From: Candidatus Accumulibacter propinquus
GTDB lineage: Bacteria > Pseudomonadota > Gammaproteobacteria > Burkholderiales > Rhodocyclaceae
Assembly (NCBI GenBank): GCA_016714935.1
Contig: JADKBU010000026.1
Coordinates: forward strand, 14,254 to 78,253
DNA: 64,000 nucleotides
Direction of reading: 5' to 3'
A program made the position numbers and the translations under genes. Positions 32,694 to 42,146 of this stretch are shown here, piece after piece. A model generated the notes under the pieces. The model had not been told where the DNA came from, ran no database searches, and saw only the letters and a program-made list of their open reading frames with translations. Every line of letters starts with the position of its first letter. Position 1 is the first letter of the stretch.

Positions 32694-35046
32694 CGTGCCC
32701 CGCTACCAGGCGCAGCAGTTCGTCTTCCTGGTACGGTTTGCCGAGATAGTGGTTCACGCCGAGTTCAAGGGCGTATTGACGGTGCTTGTCAGCGGTTCGC
32801 GAGGTGATGATGATGATCGGCACCTGTTGCAGGCGCGCATCGGCACGCACGTTTCGGGTCAGTTCAAATCCGTCCATGCGTGGCATCTCGATGTCGACCA
32901 GCATGACGTCCGGGACCACGGCGACGAGTTGTTCGAGCGCGTCGACGCCATCCTTGGCGGTCATCACCTGGTAGCCCTCGCGTGCCAGCAGCCGACTGCT
33001 GATCTTGCGCACGGTCAGCGAGTCGTCCACGATCATTACCGTCGGCAGTGTGGCCGTGACCAGATCGGCAGCCGTGGGTTGACGTACCGTCGGCACCGGC
33101 GAAACCGCGGCCCCCGCGCGGTCGCGACTGGCCAGGGCGATCGGGTTGAGAATCAGCACCACCTGGCCGTTGCCGAGAACGGTGGCGCCATCGACACCGA
33201 TGACCCGGGCCAGTTGTGGTCCGATGTTCTTGACCACGATTTCCTGGTTGCCCAGCAGTTCATCGACTTGCAGCGCGACCCGCTGGGTGCCGCTGCGTAG
33301 CAGCAGGACCCAATACTGCTGATGTTTCTCCGGCAGCGCACGCGTTTCGCCGAGGAGATGCGGCAGGTAGCTGAAGGGATACTGATTCCCCGTCCAGGAT
33401 GCGGCACGCGCTTCGCGAATGCGGGTCAGCCCCTTTTCCTTGAGGTCGAGCACCTGCTCGATCATCGCCGCAGGAATCGCGTACTCGCGGTTGCCGGAGC
33501 GCACCAGCAAGGCTTTGGTCACCGCCAGCGTGAGCGGCAGATAAAGCCGGAACGTCGTTCCCTGATCGGGGGCGGACAGCACTTCAATGCGGCCACCCAG
33601 GCTGGTCACCTCACTCTTGAGGACATCCATCCCGATGCCACGACCGGACAGGCGCGACACCTCACTGGCCGTCGAGATTCCCGGGGCAAAAATCAGATCC
33701 ACCACGCGTGTCGTGTCGGCGGCTTCGCTTTCGCTCAGCAGGCCGGCGCGCAGACCGCGCTCGCGCAAGCGGTCAAGGTCCAGGCCGGCGCCGTCATCCG
33801 CGAAGGTGAGGATGATCTCGTTGCCTTCCTGCGCCAGTTTCAGCGAGATCTCGCCGATTTCCGGCTTGCCCTTGGCCAGGCGCAGCGGCGCGTCTTCAAG
33901 TCCGTGTGCGACGGCGTTGCGCAGCATGTGTTCGAGCGGCGCCAGCATCTTGTCGAGCACCGTCCTGTCGAGTTCCAGTTGCGCACCACTGATTTCCAGA
34001 TTGGCGCGTTTGCCGACTTCCTTGCCCGCCTGCCGAACGATACGGTAAAGGCGGTCGGCAATGCTGGCAAACGGCACCATGCGTACCGACATCAGTTCCT
34101 GCTGAACCTCTCGGTTCAGGCGTGCCTGCGCGACGATCGCCGCGTTGGCGTCGTCCAGGTTTTTCAGCAGATTCTGCTGGACGGTGGCCACATCGTTGAC
34201 CGATTCGGCCATCATCCGCGTCAGTTCCTGGAAGCGCGTGAAGCGATCGAACTCGAGCGGATCGAAATCCGCGTGGTGCTCGCCGGTCTGTGCCGCACGT
34301 GACTGCATCTGCAGTTCCGCCTGCAGTTCGATGTCGCGCAATTGCCGACGCAGGCGGATGACGTTCTCGGTAAGGTCGAGCAGCGACGCCTTGATCGCTC
34401 GCATCTCGCCTTCGATACGCGAGCGGGCGATCGACAGTTCGCCTGCCTCGTTGACCAACCGGTCGATCAGGTCGGCACGCACGCGCAGCATCGCGCGCTG
34501 GACGGCGGCATCGCTTTCGCTGTCTGGCGTCTCGGCCGTGACCGCCACGCTGCCCTGATCGCCAGCCGCGACCAGATCGGGGGTGGGCTGGGCCGCTGTC
34601 GGCAGTTGCGACGCCGCTTCGTCCGGTATGTCCACGGGTGCCTCGGACGATTCCCCGCGCTGCAGGTGCTCGACAATCTGCACAATCACGTCGAAGGCAT
34701 TGTCGATATCGTCAATCAGGTCCAGTGGCGCGGTACCGGCATCCTGCGCTTCGCTCATGCGCGTTTCGATGGCGTGCGTCATTTCACCGAGATTCATCGC
34801 CCCGGCCATCCTGGCGCTGCCCTTGAGCGTATGGAACAAGCGCGCCAAGCGGCGGACGGGTTCGCTATCGGCGGGATTGTTTCGCCAGGCATGCAACTGC
34901 GCCGCGATGTTCTGGTTGAGGTCGAGCGCTTCCTCGATAAAGAGGGGCAGCAGTTGCTCGTCCAGTTCGTCGTGCAGTTCCGGAAGCTCAAACGCAACTG
35001 CCTCCGTCGCCGCAACTGCCGGCGGCGCAGACGTCGGCACCGCCAC
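32671..35046 (-). CDS. chpA: ChpA/PilL hybrid histidine kinase, C-terminal part (after a frameshift)
   Basis: 791 codons read from 35046. This is the kinase half of the type IV pilus chemosensory CheA homologue. It has an Hpt domain (FHTLKGSARMAG, His near residue 71), a dimerisation helix pair, the GHKL ATPase (NAVAHGLED near 373, FADDGAGLD near 415, GRGIGMDVLKSEV near 468), a CheW-like domain, and a receiver domain (about 665-790) with MIVDDS, phosphoacceptor Asp in VDIEMPRMDG, and KPYQ. The apparent GTG start has no ribosome binding site, because the preceding Hpt region lies in another frame. If one base were restored near 35050-35060 this would continue the upstream fragment into one protein of about 1,795 residues. 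It regulates pilus extension and retraction through PilG/PilH. Confidence 0.88.
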   Translation of the reverse strand: MAVPTSAPPAVAATEAVAFELPELHDELDEQLLPLFIEEALDLNQNIAAQLHAWRNNPADSEPVRRLARLFHTLKGSARMAGAMNLGEMTHAIETRMSEAQDAGTAPLDLIDDIDNAFDVIVQIVEHLQRGESSEAPVDIPDEAASQLPTAAQPTPDLVAAGDQGSVAVTAETPDSESDAAVQRAMLRVRADLIDRLVNEAGELSIARSRIEGEMRAIKASLLDLTENVIRLRRQLRDIELQAELQMQSRAAQTGEHHADFDPLEFDRFTRFQELTRMMAESVNDVATVQQNLLKNLDDANAAIVAQARLNREVQQELMSVRMVPFASIADRLYRIVRQAGKEVGKRANLEISGAQLELDRTVLDKMLAPLEHMLRNAVAHGLEDAPLRLAKGKPEIGEISLKLAQEGNEIILTFADDGAGLDLDRLRERGLRAGLLSESEAADTTRVVDLIFAPGISTASEVSRLSGRGIGMDVLKSEVTSLGGRIEVLSAPDQGTTFRLYLPLTLAVTKALLVRSGNREYAIPAAMIEQVLDLKEKGLTRIREARAASWTGNQYPFSYLPHLLGETRALPEKHQQYWVLLLRSGTQRVALQVDELLGNQEIVVKNIGPQLARVIGVDGATVLGNGQVVLILNPIALASRDRAGAAVSPVPTVRQPTAADLVTATLPTVMIVDDSLTVRKISSRLLAREGYQVMTAKDGVDALEQLVAVVPDVMLVDIEMPRMDGFELTRNVRADARLQQVPIIIITSRTADKHRQYALELGVNHYLGKPYQEDELLRLVAGHVRAQRQS

Positions 35047-38000
35047 CTGCGCGGCGGCGGTTGCGCCTCTGCTTGCGCGTCGGTTTCAGCAAGCGCGGAC
35101 GTCGGCGCGACCACCGGCTCGGGGTATAGCGTATCGAGGGCTTCGACCAGGCTCGGCGCCGCTTCCGGCTCGTGGTCGCGGGCGACATCCGCAAGCATCA
35201 GAGACAGGACGGCGATCGTCTGGCGAACGGTTTCCAGCGCTTCGAGGCTCTCGGGATGGGGTGTAAGCTTGCGCCGTACCAGAGCCAGCTCAAGGGCGTG
35301 GCCGAGCCGGTTGATCGCCGCGATACCGACCGTGCCGGCGATGCCGGCAAGGGTGTGGGCGGCCCGGTACATTTCGTGCGTTGTCGGAGCTGCGAGGTTG
35401 TTCTCAAGCTGTGCAAACTCGCGCTGCAGCGTGGACAGGTGCGTACCGGCCTCGTCGTTGAAGATCTCGGCCAGGGCGGGGGCGATCGACAGGCGCGGCA
35501 GCGTTCCCTGCGCAGCGGCTTCTTCCTCGCTCGCCGGCAATGCGACAACCCTTTCCGCCGAAGGTGGCAGCGCGGCCTGCGCCTCGCCGCCTTCACCCGC
35601 AGTAGACAAGGCCATGCCCGGCGGCACGCCGATCGGCAATTCGCTGCCGTCGCGCAATGACGTTGCGGTCGCGATCATGCTGCTGGGATCGGGGGCGTGC
35701 CCCTGCCCGGTCTTGAGGTGCGTCATCCAGGCGAGAAAGACGGCATACGCCTGATCGAGCAGGTCGAGGAGCGGCGGGGTAACCGCTTGTTCCTGGCGCA
35801 ACCAGAGGTTGAGAACCTGCTCGACTGCCCATGCGGCGTCACCGAGATCCCTGAGCCCGACCATTCGACCGCTGCCCTTGAGGGTGTGCGCCGAACGACG
35901 GATTGCGGTCAGCAGTTCGACATCATGCGGTTTGTCCTTCAGTGCCCGCAGGTTGGCATCGACGCTGGCCAGAACTTCATCGGCTTCCTCAAGAAAGATT
36001 CCGAGAAGTTCGGCATCGACTTCTTCGGTGGAGGCCTGCGAGAGCTGCAAGGTCTGTGCCGAGGGCGGCGGTGCCTCGGGTGCTTGCGGTTTGAGCGTTG
36101 CCATCGCCGCGTCGATCTGCCGGGCGGCGTCGCCGCCGGCAGCGAGCGCGGTGAGTACATGCTTGGTTTGTTGTCCGAGTGCCTTGTCGGCGACCAGGTC
36201 GGCGTCCTTTTGCAGCGCCGTCAGATTCTGCTGGACCTCCTGACGCAGACCGGCATCGCCGGGCTGTTCCTTGAGCGCCACCAGCAGAGCGTGTGTTTCG
36301 CGCTTCTGCTGCTCGAGTTCCTGCTCGACCGTTGCCGCCGGTTCTTCGTCGACGGATATTCTGGCCGCATCCGACTGCATCTGGCTGACAAAAGTCTCGA
36401 AGTCGGCGGCTCCGTGTTGCATCGCATCGACAAAGAATCCGATCAGCGACAATTGCTCGGCAACGCCTACGAAGTCGGCCTCGTGCGGGACATAGTCCGG
36501 TTGCGCAAAGCTTTCGATGGCTGTTGCGCACTGGCGGAGAACCGTCACCGCGCCGTCATGGCGCATCATGGCGAGCGCGCCGATGACCTGTCGCAGCGGT
36601 GTTTCCAGGCTGCCCAGATCGGCACTCTTTTCGGCGTCGCGGAAGAAGCCGTCAAGGACCTGCTCGATCTGCGCAAGGTTGTTCTGGATTTCTCTGGCGA
36701 CCTGGCCGACGAGCATCTTTTCCTGCGCCTGGCGCGACATCTCGTCGAGTGAGGGAAGCTCGGATTCCGGCTTCGGCGGAGTGCCCGCGATGCAGTCGTG
36801 CAGGCGGGCGACCATCACGTCCACCTGGTGAGAGAAACTGCTGCCCAGGTACTGCATGTTCTCCTGCGCGTGCTGCGCGAGCAGGATCGCCGTCGCCGTT
36901 TCCATGGCCAGAGCTTCGCTGTGGCGCGATGGCGAATGCGTCAGCAGGCCCGCCACCTCGCTGATCGCATGCACGAGGCGACGGAAATCTGCGTGACCCA
37001 GTTCGTCGACCAGCGTGGTCAACGTCGTGGTGTTGGCCCGAAATACCGGCAGAACCTGCATTGTTCCGGCGCAGAACTTGTTCCAGGTTTCTTCTGTAGC
37101 GGCGATCGCTTCACGCACCTGGCGGCGGACCGACTCCATGGCGATCGGAGTAGCGCTTGCCGGTCCGGGCAGCAGGTCTGCCAGGTGGTAGGCGTCCTTG
37201 ACCTGGCACACCGCGCGACTGCTGCTCTGGGCGTTGCTGACCAGATACAGGGCATCGCGCACCAGGCGCTCGGCGACATTGCTCGAACCTTCGAGGAGGC
37301 GGCGGATCTGCAGGTCGATACGGCTGCAGAGTTGCCTGGCATCGGCGTCCGCCGGTAGCGCGCGCTCACCCAGCGCGGTCAGGAAAGCGGTGGCGATCCA
37401 CCAGAAGGCGCGTGCGGACGGGGCGTCCTGGAGGGACTCGATGCGCTTGACGGCGTCGAGCATCTCGGGAACTCCGGCACCGGACTGGGGCGCACGCAAC
37501 CAACCGAGCAGACCGCGCTGGAAATGGGCTCTTTGCTGACGCAGGCGGGCCTGCAGTTCGCTGCGACCGATTTTCGCCGTCCGCTCGGCTCGTTGCGGTG
37601 GTCGTACGCGCAGGTCGGGGAAGAAGAGATCCGTTGCCAATACCCTCTCCTGCCCGCGTGCGGCCTGCACTTCACGGTACAACGGCAAAAGCCGCAGAGG
37701 CTGGTTCGGCTGGCCGCCGATCAGATCGGCGAGATAATGCCCAAGCGCCGCCATGGCACGTTGCGCCAGTTCGATGACCGCTGGAGTGGCTGGGCGTTCG
37801 TCCCTCTCGATGGCCTCGAGCATCGACTCCAGCGCTTCGGCAAACTGGGTAACCCCGTCCAGGCCAACGATCGTCAGGGCGCCTTGCACCTGGTGCAGAT
37901 GAGTGCGACAGAAGCGGATTTGCGTGTGGTCGCCGTGCGTATCCTCGGCACTCGCAGTCATGCTCTGCAACGCCTTTTCGCCACGCTCCAGGGCGAGGTC

Positions 38001-38057
38001 GATCTCGCTCTTGACCCAAGTCAGCGGGCCGATATCGAAGTCCGTCGGGGCACTCAT
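34794..38057 (-). CDS. chpA: ChpA/PilL N-terminal part with Hpt domains (before a frameshift)
   Basis: 1087 codons as read, of which about the first 1,000 are meaningful. The region is mostly helical and carries Hpt-type domains: AIRRSAHTLKGSGRMVG (His near residue 723) and YRAAHTLAGIAGTVG (near 900), plus more divergent N-terminal units. After AEAQPPPRR the reading turns into Arg/Cys-rich nonsense and stops at 34794, while the correct continuation (QVAVPTSAPPA) is in the -1 frame. The simplest explanation is a missing G in the CCG/GC repeat around 35050-35060. ATG 38057 has GGAGAG about 11 bases upstream. It follows pilJ in the Chp cluster. Either a real inactivating mutation or a sequencing error. 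Confidence 0.88.
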   Translation of the reverse strand: MSAPTDFDIGPLTWVKSEIDLALERGEKALQSMTASAEDTHGDHTQIRFCRTHLHQVQGALTIVGLDGVTQFAEALESMLEAIERDERPATPAVIELAQRAMAALGHYLADLIGGQPNQPLRLLPLYREVQAARGQERVLATDLFFPDLRVRPPQRAERTAKIGRSELQARLRQQRAHFQRGLLGWLRAPQSGAGVPEMLDAVKRIESLQDAPSARAFWWIATAFLTALGERALPADADARQLCSRIDLQIRRLLEGSSNVAERLVRDALYLVSNAQSSSRAVCQVKDAYHLADLLPGPASATPIAMESVRRQVREAIAATEETWNKFCAGTMQVLPVFRANTTTLTTLVDELGHADFRRLVHAISEVAGLLTHSPSRHSEALAMETATAILLAQHAQENMQYLGSSFSHQVDVMVARLHDCIAGTPPKPESELPSLDEMSRQAQEKMLVGQVAREIQNNLAQIEQVLDGFFRDAEKSADLGSLETPLRQVIGALAMMRHDGAVTVLRQCATAIESFAQPDYVPHEADFVGVAEQLSLIGFFVDAMQHGAADFETFVSQMQSDAARISVDEEPAATVEQELEQQKRETHALLVALKEQPGDAGLRQEVQQNLTALQKDADLVADKALGQQTKHVLTALAAGGDAARQIDAAMATLKPQAPEAPPPSAQTLQLSQASTEEVDAELLGIFLEEADEVLASVDANLRALKDKPHDVELLTAIRRSAHTLKGSGRMVGLRDLGDAAWAVEQVLNLWLRQEQAVTPPLLDLLDQAYAVFLAWMTHLKTGQGHAPDPSSMIATATSLRDGSELPIGVPPGMALSTAGEGGEAQAALPPSAERVVALPASEEEAAAQGTLPRLSIAPALAEIFNDEAGTHLSTLQREFAQLENNLAAPTTHEMYRAAHTLAGIAGTVGIAAINRLGHALELALVRRKLTPHPESLEALETVRQTIAVLSLMLADVARDHEPEAAPSLVEALDTLYPEPVVAPTSALAETDAQAEAQPPPRRWRCRRLRRRQLRRRRQLRLSFRNCTTNWTSNCCPSLSRKRSTSTRTSRRSCMPGETIPPIANPSAAWRACSIRSRAAPGWPGR

Positions 38058-38186
38058 CCGGGGCAGTCTCTCCAGTCCAGTCTCTTGGCACGAGGGCTCA
38101 GCGGCCGTGCATCAATCTACTGCGGGGTCGGGCAGTACGCGTGCATCGCGCTGCCCGGCCTGATGGTTAGCGTGGTTCGGTCGTTC

Positions 38187-40355
38187 TCAGACGACCTTGA
38201 AGCCGGCCACCGAGCCCTTCAGTTCGGTGGCCAGACTGGCCAACTCGCCAATTGCCGTCGCCGTCTTCTGGGTACCGGCCGTGGTCTGCCCGGTGACCAG
38301 CAGGATGTCCTGCATTTTGCGGGCTACATTGGTCGCCGAGTCGGCAACCTGGCGTGTCGCGCCAGAAATGTTCTGAATCAGTTCGGTGAGCGCCTTCGAG
38401 ACCTCGCCGATCTCTGCCAGGGCCTGACCCGCGGCATCGGAGAGCCTGGCGCCTTCCACCACACCGCGGGTGGACTCTTCCATCGCCGAAACCGTGTCCT
38501 GAGTGTCGGTCTGAATCGTTCTGACGATCGCCCCGATCTGCTTTGTCGCTTCCCCGGAACGTTCGGCGAGGCGCTGCACTTCCTCGGCGACGACGGTGAA
38601 CCCGCGCCCGGCTTCCCCCGCAGACGCGGCCTGGATGGCGGCATTGAGCGCCAGTACGTTGGTTTGCTCGGTGATGTCGGAGATCAGCTCGACGATTTCA
38701 CCGATCTCCTGTGACGACTCGCCTAGCCGCTTGATGCGCTTCGAGGTTTCCTGGATCTGCTCGCGGATCTTGTTCATCCCCTTGATCGAGTCCTGGACCG
38801 CCTGCGCACCCTTGCTCGCGGCCGCCAGCGACTGCCGCGCAACGGTCGCCGACTGCTTCGCGTCGCCGGACACGCCGGTCATCGAACTGGCCATGGCCAG
38901 AACCGACTGGCCGGCAAACTTGATCTCGGATGCCTGGCGTTCGGCCGCAGCGAGCAACTCGGTAGACGTCTGCTGGGCGAGCTCCGTCGCCAGCGTCACC
39001 CGCCCGGCGGCATCGTTGATGCGGCCGACAAGGACCCGCAATTCTTCGATCGTGTAGTTGATCGAGTCGGCGATGGCGCCAGTGATGTCTTCGGACACGG
39101 TAGCGGTTACCGTCAGGTCACCGTCGGCGAGGTCGCCCAGTTCATTCATCAGTCGCAGGATGGCGTCCTGATTCTGGCGGTTGATCAACTCCGTCTCGTG
39201 GCGGGCCTGTTCTGCCTGTTCGGTCTGGCGCCGGGTTTCTGCCAGGTAGGTCGCGGCCAGCAGGACGACCAGACCGGTGGCCAGCAGAATCAGCACCAGC
39301 AGGACGACGCCATAGGCCGTCCTTTTCAGGACGCTGCTCTGGTAGGAATGCGCCAACTCGTCGGTGGCGGAAAGCAACTCTTCGCTGTCCCGGAAGATTT
39401 GCGAGCCCGCCTGTTTGGCGATGATCAGCTTCTGCATGTTACCCAGAATGCCGCCAACGGCGGTGCGATACTCCGCAAAGCTGGCTTCGAGTTCGCCGAG
39501 CTTGAGCTTGGTGTCGGGGTCATTGGTGCCTGCGATACGCAGTGTGTCGCTGCCTTTGGCCAGGGCGTGTATCGTGTCGCGAAAGGTATTCGTGTCCTTG
39601 CCCAGGAGAAAGGTGATTTCCGGGTCGATGGCATCGCCAACCAGCAGTGCGCTGGCGTTCTTGGCGATCCGTTGCGTCAGCATGACCAGTAGATTGGCGG
39701 CAGCAATCTCACGGACTCCGGAACTGCTTTGCAGCTTGAGAGCGGCGATCTGTTCGGCCAGGTCGAGCAGTTGCGGATTCTTGTCGTTGATGATCGCGAC
39801 TTCCTTGCCGAGAGAGATCAGGTTCTTCTCCATTTCGAGCAGTCGAGCCGCGTTCTTGTCGGTCTTGTCCCATAACTGCGTCAGCGCCACCAACTGTGGC
39901 TGCACGCCATCCGGAGAAGGCGGTACCTGGGTGCCGGCCAATTCACCGCCGCTGGTCAGGCGGTCGAGGTTGCTGGCGAAACTTTCACGCGATTCTGCCA
40001 GTTGCTTGAAGGCCAGGGGCTCGCCCAGCAGGGCCAGGCTCGAAGCCTTGGCCAGTCGTTGCGAAAGCATCCGCATCTCGCCGGCGGTGGCGATATAGGC
40101 GGTGTTGTAGGTCGCCTGCCGGCTGTCGCGGTAAACCGTGACGGCAATGAACAGCATGACCAGCACCAGGCAGCCGCCAAGGATCTGCAGTTGTTGAGTT
40201 ATCGGGTAACGCTGCAGGAAAGCAAGCGACAACGGCACTGTCCCTTTACTCGCCGGCTCGTCGGGTTCCATCGGCGTGCTGCGCACCAAAATGGTTTCAC
40301 CGGCCGGGTCTGGCGTCCGCGACAAGAAAGCCGGCAGCTTGGGTTTGAAGGTCAT
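38187..40355 (-). CDS. pilJ: Methyl-accepting chemotaxis protein PilJ of the type IV pilus system
   Basis: 722 residues. The inner-membrane receptor of the Chp system. Two membrane helices (about residues 58-80 and 330-352) flank a periplasmic part with two PilJ-type helical repeats (AGEMRMLSQRLAKA and ANLLVMLTQRIAKNA). Then come HAMP-like segments (GDLTVTATVSEDITGAIADSINYTIEEL) and the signalling hairpin tip EQTNVLALNAAIQAASAGEAGRGFTVVAEEV. GGAGAAG precedes ATG 40355. It lies between pilI and chpA; a conserved intergenic hairpin sits just upstream. Confidence 0.95.
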   Translation of the reverse strand: MTFKPKLPAFLSRTPDPAGETILVRSTPMEPDEPASKGTVPLSLAFLQRYPITQQLQILGGCLVLVMLFIAVTVYRDSRQATYNTAYIATAGEMRMLSQRLAKASSLALLGEPLAFKQLAESRESFASNLDRLTSGGELAGTQVPPSPDGVQPQLVALTQLWDKTDKNAARLLEMEKNLISLGKEVAIINDKNPQLLDLAEQIAALKLQSSSGVREIAAANLLVMLTQRIAKNASALLVGDAIDPEITFLLGKDTNTFRDTIHALAKGSDTLRIAGTNDPDTKLKLGELEASFAEYRTAVGGILGNMQKLIIAKQAGSQIFRDSEELLSATDELAHSYQSSVLKRTAYGVVLLVLILLATGLVVLLAATYLAETRRQTEQAEQARHETELINRQNQDAILRLMNELGDLADGDLTVTATVSEDITGAIADSINYTIEELRVLVGRINDAAGRVTLATELAQQTSTELLAAAERQASEIKFAGQSVLAMASSMTGVSGDAKQSATVARQSLAAASKGAQAVQDSIKGMNKIREQIQETSKRIKRLGESSQEIGEIVELISDITEQTNVLALNAAIQAASAGEAGRGFTVVAEEVQRLAERSGEATKQIGAIVRTIQTDTQDTVSAMEESTRGVVEGARLSDAAGQALAEIGEVSKALTELIQNISGATRQVADSATNVARKMQDILLVTGQTTAGTQKTATAIGELASLATELKGSVAGFKVV

Positions 40356-40376
40356 CTTGCTTCTCCGGTTACACAG

Positions 40377-40406
40377 CCCTGACCGCGACGTTCGTCGCCG
40401 TCAGGG
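40377..40406. other. Intercistronic hairpin between pilI and pilJ
   Basis: CCCTGAC-C-GCGACG and CGTCGC-C-GTCAGGG pair over 14 bp with one internal mismatch and a two-base loop (TT). It lies 21 bases past the pilI stop and 21 bases before pilJ. No T-run follows, so it is more likely an mRNA processing or stability element than a terminator. Confidence 0.5.
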
Positions 40407-40427
40407 GCTCCGTGATACGACAGCGGC

Positions 40428-40937
40428 TCAAGCGCCAATGTCCATGAACGCCTCGTCTGCCAGCAACTCGCGCACCTTGAGCTTGTTCCAGCGGCGGCCT
40501 TCGTTGTCCGTATAGGCTTCGTGTGCCCAGGCTGGTGCGGCGCCATTTTGCGGTTCCGGATTCAAGGCCTCGACGTTGCGCAGGCCGATCATGCGCGTGA
40601 CCAGCAGGGCCGCGTTGCTGCCATGGCGGGTGCCAATCAGCAGCAGTCGCGAACTGGTATTCTGGGGGGTGACGTCCTTGCCCAGAAAAGCGGACAGGTC
40701 GACGACCGAGTACAGATTGCCGCGAATGTTGGCGATCCCCGCGAACCAGGGTTTGGTCAGCGGCACCTTGGTCAGCGGACTCAGCGGTACGATTTCACCC
40801 GAGTCCGCGAGATCGAGCAGCCAGAAGTCCGATCCCGCCTGAATGCCGAGGAGTCCGGCAGAGCTCTGATTGCTGGTCCCGGCCAACCGGGCCGCGAGGT
40901 AGGACTGGAATTCATGCAGGCTGATCTTCTTGGTCAT
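40428..40937 (-). CDS. pilI: CheW-like adaptor PilI
   Basis: 169 residues, a single CheW domain (about 30-160). It couples the receptor PilJ to the kinase ChpA. The CheW pattern is seen in VPLTKPWFAGIANIRGNLYSVVDLSAFLG (in segments) and LLVTRMIGLRN. ATG 40937 lies 14 bases after pilH; the frame runs open further upstream through pilH but that stretch is a shadow. Weak ribosome binding site. Confidence 0.9.
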   Translation of the reverse strand: MTKKISLHEFQSYLAARLAGTSNQSSAGLLGIQAGSDFWLLDLADSGEIVPLSPLTKVPLTKPWFAGIANIRGNLYSVVDLSAFLGKDVTPQNTSSRLLLIGTRHGSNAALLVTRMIGLRNVEALNPEPQNGAAPAWAHEAYTDNEGRRWNKLKVRELLADEAFMDIGA

Positions 40938-40951
40938 GCCCCGGCCGCCGT

Positions 40952-41314
40952 CTAGAGCGCTGCAATCTTGGCCAGCAACTCTTGACCATTGACCGGCTTG
41001 ACCAGGTAGTCCTGGGCACCCTGGCGCAAGCCCCAGATCTTGTCGGTCTCCTGTCCCTTGGTCGTACATACGATGACCGGGATGTTCCGTGTCGTCGGAT
41101 CACGGGTCAGGGTACGGGTTGCCTGGTAGCCGTTCAGGCCGGGCATGACGACGTCCATCAGGATCAGGTCAGGCAACTCGCTCTTGGCCTTGGCGATACC
41201 CTCTTCGCCGCTCTCGGCGGTCAGCACCTCGTAACCATTGCTGGCCAGCAGGACTTTCAAGACATGACGTTCGGTCGGTGAATCGTCAACCACGAGAATT
41301 TTCTTGATGGTCAT
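40952..41314 (-). CDS. pilH: Response regulator PilH
   Basis: 120 residues, a single receiver domain. ILVVDDSPTERHVL begins the fold, the phosphoacceptor Asp is residue 52 in LILMDVVMPGLNG, Thr switch CTTKGQ and Lys in YLVKPVNG are present. PilH opposes PilG in the control of pilus retraction. Second gene of the pilG cluster, with 44 bases after pilG. Confidence 0.95.
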   Translation of the reverse strand: MTIKKILVVDDSPTERHVLKVLLASNGYEVLTAESGEEGIAKAKSELPDLILMDVVMPGLNGYQATRTLTRDPTTRNIPVIVCTTKGQETDKIWGLRQGAQDYLVKPVNGQELLAKIAAL

Positions 41315-41358
41315 GGCTTTCTGCTTTCGCAGTTCCCTCTCGGCAAGTTCGGGTTTTC

Positions 41359-41754
41359 TCAGGCTGTCGGCGGCGCGAAGGTGGCGACCGTTTGCAGCAG
41401 GCTGTCCTTGGTGAATGGCTTCGTCAGATAGTGGTCGGAGCCGACCATGCGCCCGCGTGCGCGGTCAAACAGGCCATCCTTTGACGACAGCATGATCACC
41501 GGCGTGGCGCGGAAACGTTGATTCTTCTTGATCAGGGCACAGGTCTGATAGCCGTCGAGGCGCGGCATCACGATGTCGCAAAAGATCACGTCGGGCTGGT
41601 GATCGGCCACTTTGGCGAGTGCATCGAAGCCGTCCTCGGCAAGCAACACCTGACAGCCGGCCTGCACCAGGAAAATCTCCGCGCTACGCCGTATGGTATT
41701 GCTGTCATCAATGACCATGACCTTGACGCCGCGCGGGCTTGCAGCTTCAGCCAA
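41359..41754 (-). CDS. pilG: Response regulator PilG
   Basis: 131 residues, a single receiver domain: VMVIDDSNTIRRSAEIFL, phosphoacceptor Asp in VIFCDIVMPRLDGYQTC, and MLSSKDGLFDRARGRMVGSDHYLTKPFTKDSL in pieces. PilG promotes pilus extension and cAMP signalling in Pseudomonas. The predicted start is TTG at 41754, supported by a strong GGAGGAG seven bases upstream; no ATG is better placed. It heads the pilGHIJ-chpA cluster, downstream of rubredoxin. Confidence 0.95.
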   Translation of the reverse strand: MAEAASPRGVKVMVIDDSNTIRRSAEIFLVQAGCQVLLAEDGFDALAKVADHQPDVIFCDIVMPRLDGYQTCALIKKNQRFRATPVIMLSSKDGLFDRARGRMVGSDHYLTKPFTKDSLLQTVATFAPPTA

Positions 41755-41844
41755 TTCACTCCTCCAGGGTGTCCCCAGTCATTATTCTAATGAAGTCCCG
41801 GATCCGACATCATCTCCTGCCGGCATTACTATACCGCATTGTCT

Positions 41845-42033
41845 TCAGATCTCGATCATTTCGAAATCTTCCTTGCGTGCGCCGCATTCCGGACACGTCC
41901 AGTTGATCGGCACATCCGGCCAGCGCGTCCCCGCCGCGATGCCTTCGTCCGGCAGTCCCGCAGCCTCCTCGTAGAGGAAACCACAGGTCAGGCACATCCA
42001 TGTGCGGTAGGTTTCGGCGCTTGCTGGGTTCAT
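41845..42033 (-). CDS. Rubredoxin
   Basis: 62 residues. Small electron carrier with one iron bound by four cysteines at residues 14, 17, 47 and 50 (CLTCGF and CPECGARK). The spacing and WTCPECGARKEDFE motif are standard. Rubredoxin next to pilG and divergent from thiD is a conserved arrangement in beta- and gammaproteobacteria. The start at 42033 gives the usual length. Confidence 0.95.
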   Translation of the reverse strand: MNPASAETYRTWMCLTCGFLYEEAAGLPDEGIAAGTRWPDVPINWTCPECGARKEDFEMIEI

Positions 42034-42146
42034 GGTCGCTGTCTGTTTTCGGTTAGAATCGAAAAATCATCGAGATTCTAGCCAAACCCTTGGGTTGCTG
42101 CCAAGACTTTGTGCACCAGACCACTCCGCTGCCCAGACTTTTCCTC

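Noticed and set aside
32671..35046. Programmed ribosomal frameshift in chpA
   Set aside because: No slippery heptamer or downstream pseudoknot is evident; a single missing base explains the data better.
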